This document shows, in pieces, positions 45,975 to 54,008 of a stretch of DNA of 64,000 nucleotides. The notes under the pieces are model-generated. The model made no database searches. It saw nothing but the letters and a program-made list of their open reading frames with translations, and had not been told where the DNA came from. This stretch comes from an uncultured Prevotellaceae bacterium (lineage in GTDB: Bacteria; Bacteroidota; Bacteroidia; Bacteroidales; Bacteroidaceae): contig CAMKSE010000002.1 of assembly GCA_946415365.1 (NCBI GenBank), positions 124,001 through 188,000 on the forward strand, in the 5' to 3' direction. Position 1 is the first letter of the stretch; each line of letters starts with the position of its first letter. Position numbers and translations under genes: made by a program.

Positions 45975-48752
45975 ATGAACAAATCATTATCAATTATATT
46001 ACCACTCCTGCTCTTAGTATTGCCCGTCAGTTCCCAGACGCGCGACACCATAAAAGTATTTAGTGAGGAGCACCCGCTAATCTATGAAGACGCATGGGAC
46101 CTATGGCCATACGTGTTCCTTAATGAGAATGGTGAGCCCGACGGCTACAACATCGACCTCCTGAAGATGATCTTCAAGGAGCTCGAAATCCCATACATCA
46201 TTAAACTGAAACCGACCCTTGAGGCCCAGGCTGACCTGAAGAACGGGAAGTCGGACCTCATGCTGCGTATGGATGCCTCTTTCTCACGAGGAAATTCACT
46301 TTATAGCAAGAGTATTATCCAATTGTTCACACACAGCGTTGTCGCCCCGCGAAGCCAACCGCAGAACATCCACACTGGTCAGGATCTCAAAGGCCACCTT
46401 GTCATCGTCCACGAGGGCAGTTTCAGCCACCATCTGATTGAGGATAACAATTGGACAACTGAAATAAAAGCATATGATGACATGAAGGAAGCCATACAGA
46501 AGTTGCGCTCCGAGGAAAAGGGACTCATCATCTGGAACACCATGTCACTGAAATGGCTGATGCGGAAATACAAGACCGACAACCTTGTCATCTACCCCGT
46601 AGACATTCCTGCCGGCGAATACAAATTCATGTCCAGAAACACCCGCCTGCTGGAACGCATCGACAGTGTATATACAGAACTCAAGGCGCGCGACGAACTC
46701 GACGCCATCCGCAACAAATGGTTCTACCCTGAACGCGTCGACTCTGGCATACCCGCTTGGGTGTGGGAACTGGCAGCTGCCCTTCTGGCCCTCGCACTCG
46801 CCTTCCTCATGTATTATGCCTATTACCGTTTCCAAGAGCGCCAGATGACACAGGAGATACGCCAGAGCAACGACCGCCTTTCATTGGTGCTCAGTGCCAG
46901 CCACATCGGCCTATGCGTATACAACGTATCCACAAAGACTTTTGAATGGCTCGATGAACACGGTAAGGTCATGCGCACGGTCCACCATCAGGATCTCGAA
47001 AGCATCTACGACAAAGAAGACTTCAACCGTCTGTGCGAGAATCTCGACGATGTGGTCGCCCAGCGCAAGGAGACAGCCAGCTTCAACTTGCATACAAAAT
47101 ATTCCGTTAACAAGGTAAAGCATGACCGTGACTACAATATCGACATTTCCATACTGCGTCGCGACAGAACGGGGAAACCCATGACAATTCTCGGAACCTA
47201 TGTCGATATTACTGATGACCGCATGCGCCAGTTCCATATTCGAGACAACATGACGCGTTATCAGGCCATCTTCAACTCTGCTATGATTGATATGGTGGTC
47301 TATGACAACAATGGTGTCATCATCGACATGAACGACAAGGCTGCAAAGGCCTTCCCGCAAGGAAAGGAGACACTGTTGAAGAATCGCATCACCATCCAAG
47401 ATGTACTTGGTTTCGACGATTTCGACATAGACAACTTCGAACCTATACATATTACCCAGATCTATGCTCCTGGTGACAACCGCGCACTGGCACGCTTCCT
47501 CAACATCAGCCAGGTGATGTACTATGAACTGAAACTCATACCCGTACACGACAATGACGGGCGGCTGCTGGGAATCTTCGGGACAGGACGAAACGTGACC
47601 GAAGTGGCCAAGTCATACCAGAAGATCCAGCAGAATATTCAGGATATACGAAAGAACAATGACGAGATCAATCATTACATCAGCAACATCGACTATGTGT
47701 TGCATGTGGGTGGCATAAGAATAGTGAGTTACAACCCAGATACCCACACATTGAACATCAATAGCGAGACTGATAAGGTGGAGTATGCGCTTACACAAAC
47801 ACGCGTCATGCATTTCGTTGATGACAGTTCCAGCCGCCGGGCTCAATACGTATTGAAGAGCATGGACGGTTTCACAACAAAGCCCATTTACGCGGAGATC
47901 AAGACTATCCTCCGCAATAATGCCGGCTACTGTCTCTTCCTGCAATTCCACTTCATCCCTGTACACGACAGGCAGGGAAACGTGAAAGAGTACTTCGGCA
48001 TGTGCCGTGACATCAGTCAGATCAAGACGATTGAGGAGAAACTTGCGGCAGAGACACTGCGCGCCCAGGAGGTGGAAGTGGTGAAAAACGCATTCCTCCA
48101 CAACATGAGCTTTGAAATCCGTACGCCTCTGAACGCTGTCGTCGGATTTGCGGAACTCTTCCAGATGGAGCATTCTGCCGACGACGAAGTGGTATTCATC
48201 AACGAGATCAAGGAGAATTCCTCCAAACTGCTGAAACTCATCAACGACATCCTGTTCCTTTCCCGACTGGATGCGGAGATGATTGAGTTTAAGCCGCGCC
48301 CCACGGACTTAGCCCTGTCAATCGTCCACCAGTGCGAGTCTCTCTGGTCGAGCATGCGTAAACCAGAGGTCAGTTATACTATAAACAGTCCTTTCCGCAG
48401 ACTGGTCCTCGATATCGACAGTACAAATCTCGGCATCATACTCGACAAGATCGTCACCAATGCGGTGCAGTACACATACTCCGGCTCCGTGCTCGTGCGC
48501 TACGACTATCTGGGTAATCGTCTCATTGTTGCCGTTGAGGACACGGGAAAGGGCATTCCCGAATCCACCATCGCCCACATCTTCGAACGCTTTGTCACAG
48601 TGGCCAACCAAGGAGCTGGTCTCGGACTCAGTATCAGCTACGAGCTCATAAAACGTATGCAAGGCACCATCAACATCAAGTCCACTGAGGGAAAAGGCAC
48701 CACCGTGTGGTTCTCCATCCCCTGCAAAGCTTTGGAAATAGAACGAACCTAA
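45975..48752 (+). CDS. Sensor kinase A': periplasmic solute-binding sensor fused to a kinase lacking the phosphoacceptor His
   Basis: 925 residues. Signal peptide (MNKSLSIILPLLLLVLPVSS), a periplasmic solute-binding domain of the SBP_bac_3 type (GEPDGYNIDLLKMIF, then DLMLRMDAS), one span near residues 258-280 (WELAAALLALALAFLMYYAY), three PAS-type regions and a kinase core. The H-box is NMSFEIRTPLN: Phe713 replaces His. Unlike kinase A the ATPase domain looks intact (IVTNAVQYT, EDTGKGIP, GAGLGLS), so it may bind ATP and phosphorylate a partner in a mixed dimer. That is inference. It starts 2 nt after kinase B. Confidence 0.88.
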   Translation: MNKSLSIILPLLLLVLPVSSQTRDTIKVFSEEHPLIYEDAWDLWPYVFLNENGEPDGYNIDLLKMIFKELEIPYIIKLKPTLEAQADLKNGKSDLMLRMDASFSRGNSLYSKSIIQLFTHSVVAPRSQPQNIHTGQDLKGHLVIVHEGSFSHHLIEDNNWTTEIKAYDDMKEAIQKLRSEEKGLIIWNTMSLKWLMRKYKTDNLVIYPVDIPAGEYKFMSRNTRLLERIDSVYTELKARDELDAIRNKWFYPERVDSGIPAWVWELAAALLALALAFLMYYAYYRFQERQMTQEIRQSNDRLSLVLSASHIGLCVYNVSTKTFEWLDEHGKVMRTVHHQDLESIYDKEDFNRLCENLDDVVAQRKETASFNLHTKYSVNKVKHDRDYNIDISILRRDRTGKPMTILGTYVDITDDRMRQFHIRDNMTRYQAIFNSAMIDMVVYDNNGVIIDMNDKAAKAFPQGKETLLKNRITIQDVLGFDDFDIDNFEPIHITQIYAPGDNRALARFLNISQVMYYELKLIPVHDNDGRLLGIFGTGRNVTEVAKSYQKIQQNIQDIRKNNDEINHYISNIDYVLHVGGIRIVSYNPDTHTLNINSETDKVEYALTQTRVMHFVDDSSSRRAQYVLKSMDGFTTKPIYAEIKTILRNNAGYCLFLQFHFIPVHDRQGNVKEYFGMCRDISQIKTIEEKLAAETLRAQEVEVVKNAFLHNMSFEIRTPLNAVVGFAELFQMEHSADDEVVFINEIKENSSKLLKLINDILFLSRLDAEMIEFKPRPTDLALSIVHQCESLWSSMRKPEVSYTINSPFRRLVLDIDSTNLGIILDKIVTNAVQYTYSGSVLVRYDYLGNRLIVAVEDTGKGIPESTIAHIFERFVTVANQGAGLGLSISYELIKRMQGTINIKSTEGKGTTVWFSIPCKALEIERT

Positions 48753-48769
48753 CCCGAACAGAGAGAGAC

Positions 48770-51541
48770 ATGACGAACAGAAACAGATACATACTGCTCA
48801 TCGCGAGCCTTCTGATGCTCCTGTGCAATCCCGCCGCTGCCCAATACGGTCGGGACTACAGCAACGACAACCCTGTGATCATCGTATGCGACTGGGACTT
48901 CCCGCCTTATGAGTATAGCAACAACGATGGTAATCCCGACGGTTACAACATCGAGTTGTTGCAAGCCATCTTCAACAACCTTCGCATTCCATACCGTTTT
49001 CTGCTGATGGAATGGAGTGATGCCACGCAGGCGTTCGAGCGCCATGAGGCCGACCTGATCATCGACCCTAGCGACCACTATCACGCACTTCCATATGTAC
49101 GCTCAACAAACATCCTTAACTATTATAAGGTAGTACTCGTCTTAGGTAAGGGTGCACGCCCAATTACCCAACTCAACGAGCTGACGGAATCCGACACGCT
49201 TATCCTCAAGCGTAACGACTATGCGGCCAATAAGATTATCGACGAGCAACATCTTGCAATCCCTATCGAATACCGATCCCCGAAAGATGCCCTTGCAGGA
49301 ATCTGCGATGGCCGCTATCGCTATTTCATCTGGGGAGAGGGGCCCCTGATGTGGAAGAAAAAGGAACTTGCCCTCGACACGCTGACCACCAGCGCCATCA
49401 ATATCCCCGACGGCGAGATCCGTATGGTGGGCTACGACGAACTGCTTATCGATGCCATCGACGATGAGTTCGCCCGCTTGGAACAGAGCGGAGAAATGCA
49501 GCTGATTCACGACAAATGGTTCCATCCCGAACGTATCCACGACAACACGTCGCCCGTCGCCGTCATCGTCCTTGCAGGAGCAGTCGTCGCCATCATCATC
49601 GTACTCTTGCTTAGCCGGCTCGTCAGGTCCCGCGTACGAAACGCCATAAGGCGCTCAGCCGACCTGAACAACATGATGCAGCAAGCCCTTAAGATGGGCA
49701 GTTACAACGTGTTGGAAATCGACAGCACAGCCCACATGATTTACAACATCCACGGCAATCTGCTGCCCGACGATGGCTATAGCAAGGAACAATTCCAAAA
49801 GTGCCTCCACCCCGACGACCTCAGAGATTTCAAAGACAAGATAGACGCAATGATCCTGAGAAAGGCGCCGCAGTGGTCATACACCTGGCGCATGAACAAG
49901 GGCACGGAGACAGAGCCCGAATGGCATTGGTTGCATAGTGCCGCTACCATCGAGCAGAATAACCGCAGGTCCCGACCCATCATTGTCACGGTAAAGGACA
50001 TCACCCGCCAAGTAGAGGAAGAACGCATCAACATGGAGTTGAACACGAAATACACAAAGATCTTCGAGACCAACATCATCGCCATGTCATTTTACGACAA
50101 AAACGGGTGGTTCATCAATGCTAACGACAACATGCGCCAGCTCTGCAAGCTCGACGGCAACAACTTGAGTTACTTCAGTAAGACCAATCTCTTCGAGACC
50201 ACACTCTTCAAAGACCAGTATCCTCGCAACGCACGTTACATTTTCCACGCCTGCCAGCATATGTTATACAGTGAAATGGGGCTCGACAAATACATCGAAT
50301 TCCGTATCAGGCCCACCAACAACGCCGAAGGCCAGTTACAGTACTACGTCGTCACCTGCCGCGATGTCACTGAGGAGCGCGCCATGACGCTCCGCCAGCA
50401 ACAGCATACCAAAGAGATGATGAGAATCGGTGAAGCCATCAATCAGTATGAGTCGCGACTGCAATACCTGCTGGAGAAGAGCGATATGTACGTATGGGAG
50501 TTCGATCTCGCCACCCGCCAGATCAACTTCTCCCGTTCCCTGCGCACCCACAGCTATTCCATGAGCTGGGACGAGTATATCGCGAACATGGTCCCGGAGG
50601 AACGCGAGCAGGCAGACAAGAACCTCCAGGAAATGATCCAGAGCGGCGCAGACTTCAATGCCACCAACCACTTCTCTCATATGCCCTCCACCCCCGATCC
50701 CTGCTGGTATGTGCTCAGCGGTGTTCCAGACCGTCAGCCCGACGGCTCTATTACCCGCTACTACGGCGTGGCCCGCAACATTACCAAACTGATGGAAGCC
50801 CAGCAGAAACTGCGGCAGGAGACCTATCGCGCCGAAGACTCCAGCCGCATGAAGAGCGCCTTCCTTGCCAACATGACTCACGAGATCCGCACCCCGCTGA
50901 ATGCCATCGTCGGCTTCAGCGACCTGTTGCTGGTCATCGATAACCAGGAAGAGCGCATGGAGTTTATCCGCATCATCCGCAATAACTGCGACATGCTCAT
51001 GCGCCTTATCAACGACATCCTCGAGGCATCGTCCATGGGGCAGGCCCTCGCCATACAGCCCACGGAGGTAGACTTCGCCCTCGTGTTCGACGATATCTGC
51101 CAGACCCTCGCCCAACGCGTTCAGAACCCCGGCGTAGAGTTCATCAAAGACAACCCCTACAGCAGTTGTGCCACGATTCTCGACACCGGCCGCGTTCAGC
51201 AGGTGCTTACAAACTTTGTCACTAACGCCGTAAAATACACCCATCAAGGCTACATCAAGGTAGGCTATCATTGGGACCGTCGCCAGAAAGCCGACGGTAG
51301 CGGCGAGGCAGACGGACTGTTGTTCTATAGTCTGGACTCTGGTGCCGGTATCCCCAAGGAAAAGCAGGCAAGCGTCTTTGAACGTTTCGTCAAACTCGAC
51401 GAATTCGTACAAGGCACCGGTCTCGGCCTCTCTATCTGCCAGAACATAGCCAACCGCTGCAACGGCCAGATAGGAGTCACCTCCGACGGCCCCGGCCACG
51501 GCTCTACCTTCTGGATGTGGATTCCCTGCCCCAAACTCTAA
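48770..51541 (+). CDS. Sensor kinase B': periplasmic solute-binding sensor histidine kinase
   Basis: 923 residues from the ATG at 48770 (MTNRNRYILLIASLLML); the longer frame from 48707 overlaps kinase A' and would spoil the signal peptide. The SBP_bac_3-type periplasmic domain has GNPDGYNIELLQAIF and IHDKWFHPERI near its end. One span (PVAVIVLAGAVVAIIIVLLL) and PAS regions follow. The kinase core is complete: H-box NMTHEIRTPLN with His704, N-box LTNFVTNAVKYT, G1 LDSGAGIP, G2 GTGLGLS. No receiver domain. It is followed directly by a repeat and an AraC-type regulator gene. Confidence 0.92.
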   Translation: MTNRNRYILLIASLLMLLCNPAAAQYGRDYSNDNPVIIVCDWDFPPYEYSNNDGNPDGYNIELLQAIFNNLRIPYRFLLMEWSDATQAFERHEADLIIDPSDHYHALPYVRSTNILNYYKVVLVLGKGARPITQLNELTESDTLILKRNDYAANKIIDEQHLAIPIEYRSPKDALAGICDGRYRYFIWGEGPLMWKKKELALDTLTTSAINIPDGEIRMVGYDELLIDAIDDEFARLEQSGEMQLIHDKWFHPERIHDNTSPVAVIVLAGAVVAIIIVLLLSRLVRSRVRNAIRRSADLNNMMQQALKMGSYNVLEIDSTAHMIYNIHGNLLPDDGYSKEQFQKCLHPDDLRDFKDKIDAMILRKAPQWSYTWRMNKGTETEPEWHWLHSAATIEQNNRRSRPIIVTVKDITRQVEEERINMELNTKYTKIFETNIIAMSFYDKNGWFINANDNMRQLCKLDGNNLSYFSKTNLFETTLFKDQYPRNARYIFHACQHMLYSEMGLDKYIEFRIRPTNNAEGQLQYYVVTCRDVTEERAMTLRQQQHTKEMMRIGEAINQYESRLQYLLEKSDMYVWEFDLATRQINFSRSLRTHSYSMSWDEYIANMVPEEREQADKNLQEMIQSGADFNATNHFSHMPSTPDPCWYVLSGVPDRQPDGSITRYYGVARNITKLMEAQQKLRQETYRAEDSSRMKSAFLANMTHEIRTPLNAIVGFSDLLLVIDNQEERMEFIRIIRNNCDMLMRLINDILEASSMGQALAIQPTEVDFALVFDDICQTLAQRVQNPGVEFIKDNPYSSCATILDTGRVQQVLTNFVTNAVKYTHQGYIKVGYHWDRRQKADGSGEADGLLFYSLDSGAGIPKEKQASVFERFVKLDEFVQGTGLGLSICQNIANRCNGQIGVTSDGPGHGSTFWMWIPCPKL

Positions 51542-51577
51542 ACCCTAATTACCCTAATCACCCTAATTACCCTAAAA
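51542..51577 (+). repeat. Four 9-bp ACCCTAAT(T/C) units before the AraC gene
   Basis: ACCCTAATT, ACCCTAATC, ACCCTAATT and ACCCTAAAA follow each other exactly, starting at the last base of the kinase B' stop. The same unit is found before rhaB (53982-54008). Only 10 nt separate it from the ATG at 51588. Confidence 0.85.
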
Positions 51578-51587
51578 ACAAACAACC

Positions 51588-52451
51588 ATGCAGCGCAGTA
51601 AGTACCTCCTCGCCAACGAGCGCGACGCCCTATGGGGCCTCACCGTCAGCACCATAGGCTACGAGCATATCCTGCCCGGCGAACCCTACCCCACCAAGGG
51701 CCATGCCGACGGCTACTATTTCGACATCAGCCGTGGCCGGACACTCAGCGAGTACCAGCTTCTCTACAATCCCGAAGGCGAAGGGCTGTTCCAGAGTGCC
51801 AGCTGCCCCCCGGTCCGCATCAATCCCGGCGACATGTTCCTCCTCTTCCCTGGAGAGTGGCACACCTACCACCCCCTGCCCACTGTCGGCTGGAAGAGCT
51901 ACTGGATAGGATTCCGCGGCCGTAACATGGACGACCGTGTCCGTGCTGGATTCCTGTCTCCCCAGAAACCCATCTACCATGTCGGCTACTCTTCGGTCAT
52001 CGAGACCCTCTACAAGCGGGCATACGAGGCTGCACTTGAGGAAGCTGCCTACTCGCAACAGCTCATGGCAGGCATCGTCAACCACCTGATTGGGATGATG
52101 TACTCCCTTGAGCGCAACATCGAACTGGGCCGGAACCAACAGCATGTCGACATGATCAACCGCGCCCGCCTCCGCATCCGGGAGTCACTCGAGTCATCAC
52201 TCACCATCCAACAGGTCGCCACCGAACTCGGCGTCAGCTACAGCAACTTCCGCAAGCTCTTCAAGGAGCACACGGGCCTTTCCCCAGCCACCTACCAGCA
52301 GGAACTCCGGCTACTCCGCGCCAAGGAGCTCCTCTCCACCACCGAACTCAGCATCAAGGAGATAGCCTATCGTCTCAACTTCGAAAGCCCAGACTACTTC
52401 TCCTCCAAGTTCAAGTCGAAGATGGGTTTCAAGCCCAGCGACCTGCGCTAA
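51588..52451 (+). CDS. AraC-family transcriptional regulator
   Basis: 287 residues. N-terminal cupin-like sensor domain (PGEPYPTKGHADGYYFD, INPGDMFLLFPGEWHTYHPLP) and a C-terminal double helix-turn-helix (LTIQQVATELGVSYSNFRKLFKEHTG and LSIKEIAYRLNFESPDYFSSKFK). The cupin type suggests a small sugar ligand. It could be the regulator of the nearby rhamnose genes, as an AraC-type RhaR accompanies them in B. thetaiotaomicron. It shares its leader repeat with rhaB, but nhaD lies in between. The alternative is that it acts with the kinases upstream. Confidence 0.9.
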   Translation: MQRSKYLLANERDALWGLTVSTIGYEHILPGEPYPTKGHADGYYFDISRGRTLSEYQLLYNPEGEGLFQSASCPPVRINPGDMFLLFPGEWHTYHPLPTVGWKSYWIGFRGRNMDDRVRAGFLSPQKPIYHVGYSSVIETLYKRAYEAALEEAAYSQQLMAGIVNHLIGMMYSLERNIELGRNQQHVDMINRARLRIRESLESSLTIQQVATELGVSYSNFRKLFKEHTGLSPATYQQELRLLRAKELLSTTELSIKEIAYRLNFESPDYFSSKFKSKMGFKPSDLR

Positions 52452-53783
52452 TCAGAAGAACAGGGCGCGCTCGACCCAATAGATGAACATGCCGGCCAGG
52501 TAGCCCGTGAAGGCAATCCACGTGATCTTCTTCATGTACCAGCCAAAGGATATCTTCTCAAGGCCCATGACCACCACGCCGGCGGCAGAGCCGATAATCA
52601 GCATCGAACCGCCCACGCCGGCACAGTAAGCCAGCAGCTGCCAGAAGATACCGTCGACGGCCAGGTCGCCGGCAGCGGCCACAGGATACATGCCCATACA
52701 GCCGGCTACGAGGGGCACATTGTCGACGATGGAGGAGAGTACACCGATAATGCCCGTCACCAGGAAGTGATTCCCCTCGAAGGTGGCGTCAAGGCTCTTA
52801 CCCAGCATGGTAAGCACGCCGACCTCCTGCAGCACGGCGACAGCCATCAGTATGCCCAGGAAGAACATAATCGTCGAGAGGTCAATGCGTGAGAGCAGGT
52901 CGGAGACGCGCTTGGCCATCGTGTCGTCCTCGGCGGTGTTATAGTGGAATATCTCCGTCACCGTCCAGAGCACTCCGAGTACAAGCAGGATACCCATGAA
53001 CGGGGGCAGATGGGTGATCGTCTTGAACACCGGCACGAAGCACAGCCCGCCCACGCCAAGCCAGAAGATGATATCCCGCTGGGCTTTGGTGAACTGGCTG
53101 ACCTCCGCCTTCGGCAGATTCAGCGACTTGTCGAACTTTCCGCTAAGCTGGTACTGCAAGATAAAGGCCGGCACAAGCATCGACACGAGCGAAGGTACGA
53201 ATATCTCGGTGATGACGCCCTGGGTCGTAATGACACCTTTGATCCACAGCATAATCGTAGTCACATCGCCTATGGGCGAGAAAGCACCTCCCGAGTTGGC
53301 GGAGATCACAACGAGGGCCGCATAGATGAGACGGTCACCACGGCTTTGCACTAGCTTCCTCAGCACCATGATCATGACAATCGAGGTCGTCAGGTTGTCC
53401 AGGATTGCCGACAGGAAGAAGGTCATGAAGGCCACACGCCACATCAGCTTCCGCTTCGAACGCGTCTTAATCGTGTCACGCACAAAGTTGAAGCCGCCAT
53501 TGGAGTCGACAATCTCGACGATGGTCATCGCTCCCATCAGGAAGAACAGTGTGCCGGCGGCATCGCCCAGATGATGCTCGATCACCTCCGCGATGTGATG
53601 GATGACATCGCCCTCGGCCACAGCGGGATAATAGGCAGCTGGCCCCATCATGAGCAGGGTCCAGCACAGCACACACATCAGCAACGCAATGGCTGCCTTG
53701 TTCACTCTTGTCAGGCCTTCCAGGGCTATACACAGATAGCCAATGCAGAAGACACACACAATCAGAATCGTTAATGTTGACAT
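52452..53783 (-). CDS. nhaD: NhaD-type Na+/H+ antiporter
   Basis: 443 residues, about twelve membrane spans. NhaD/ArsB superfamily features: FLSAILDNLTTSIVMIMVLRK, ISANSGGAFSPIGDVTTIMLW, LSSIVDNVPLVAGCMGMYP and GGSMLIIGSAAGVVVMGLE. The two DN motifs in half-helices are the ion-coordination sites of this superfamily. It exports sodium at the inner membrane in exchange for protons. Single gene with its own promoter. Its stop abuts the stop of the convergent AraC gene without a spacer. Confidence 0.93.
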   Translation of the reverse strand: MSTLTILIVCVFCIGYLCIALEGLTRVNKAAIALLMCVLCWTLLMMGPAAYYPAVAEGDVIHHIAEVIEHHLGDAAGTLFFLMGAMTIVEIVDSNGGFNFVRDTIKTRSKRKLMWRVAFMTFFLSAILDNLTTSIVMIMVLRKLVQSRGDRLIYAALVVISANSGGAFSPIGDVTTIMLWIKGVITTQGVITEIFVPSLVSMLVPAFILQYQLSGKFDKSLNLPKAEVSQFTKAQRDIIFWLGVGGLCFVPVFKTITHLPPFMGILLVLGVLWTVTEIFHYNTAEDDTMAKRVSDLLSRIDLSTIMFFLGILMAVAVLQEVGVLTMLGKSLDATFEGNHFLVTGIIGVLSSIVDNVPLVAGCMGMYPVAAAGDLAVDGIFWQLLAYCAGVGGSMLIIGSAAGVVVMGLEKISFGWYMKKITWIAFTGYLAGMFIYWVERALFF

Positions 53784-53813
53784 CTTGTTATACTATTAAT
53801 TTGAATCTGAGTG

Positions 53814-53821
53814 CAAAGATA
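53814..53821 (-). promoter_or_regulatory. nhaD promoter -7 element
   Basis: Minus-strand TATCTTTG followed by CACTCAGATT, 31 nt upstream of the nhaD ATG. The context CTGAGTGCAAAGATA also precedes the gene at 61305-62738. Confidence 0.8.
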
Positions 53822-53851
53822 AGAAAAAAGCTACACATTCACCATAATTTC

Positions 53852-53903
53852 ACAGAATTATATCTTAATCTGTGTTAATCTATATAAACTGTATAATCTG
53901 TGG
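53852..53903. repeat. CACAGA/TAATCTGTG repeat words in the nhaD-rhaB gap
   Basis: CACAGAATTATATCTTAATC then TGTGTTAATC, and ATAATCTGTGG, reuse the words of the nagB-hflX repeat at 17081-17123. As there, they lie between two divergent promoters. Half-sites face both ways, so short hairpins can form. Confidence 0.6.
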
Positions 53904-53957
53904 CAAAAATTAAAGGCTAAAAATCAAATAATAGTGTGCTATACCTTTTTTTAACCG

Positions 53958-53965
53958 TACCTTTG
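53958..53965 (+). promoter_or_regulatory. rhaB promoter -7 element
   Basis: TACCTTTG followed by CAGCAGG, 43 nt before the rhaB ATG. The upstream TGTG at 53935-53938 is only a weak match to TTTG, which would fit a promoter that needs an activator. Confidence 0.78.
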
Positions 53966-53981
53966 CAGCAGGAACATAAAA

Positions 53982-54008
53982 ACCCTAATCACCCTAAAAA
54001 ACCCTAAT
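53982..54008 (+). repeat. ACCCTAATC repeat units touching the rhaB start codon
   Basis: ACCCTAATC, ACCCTAAAA, one A, then ACCCTAAT run directly into the rhaB ATG, taking the place of a ribosome-binding site. Same unit as 51542-51577. Confidence 0.82.

Noticed and set aside
50336..51499. Long open frame (387 codons) on the minus strand inside kinase B'
   Set aside because: The + strand frame has clear HisKA and ATPase motifs; the antisense frame has no recognisable motif and is expected in GC-rich coding sequence with this codon bias. Similar antisense frames inside the other kinases, fumarase and DUF4954 were rejected for the same reason.
51542..51577. Telomere-like CCCTAA repeat
   Set aside because: Four 9-bp units within a bacterial operon leader; the unit length and position do not fit a telomere or chromosome end.
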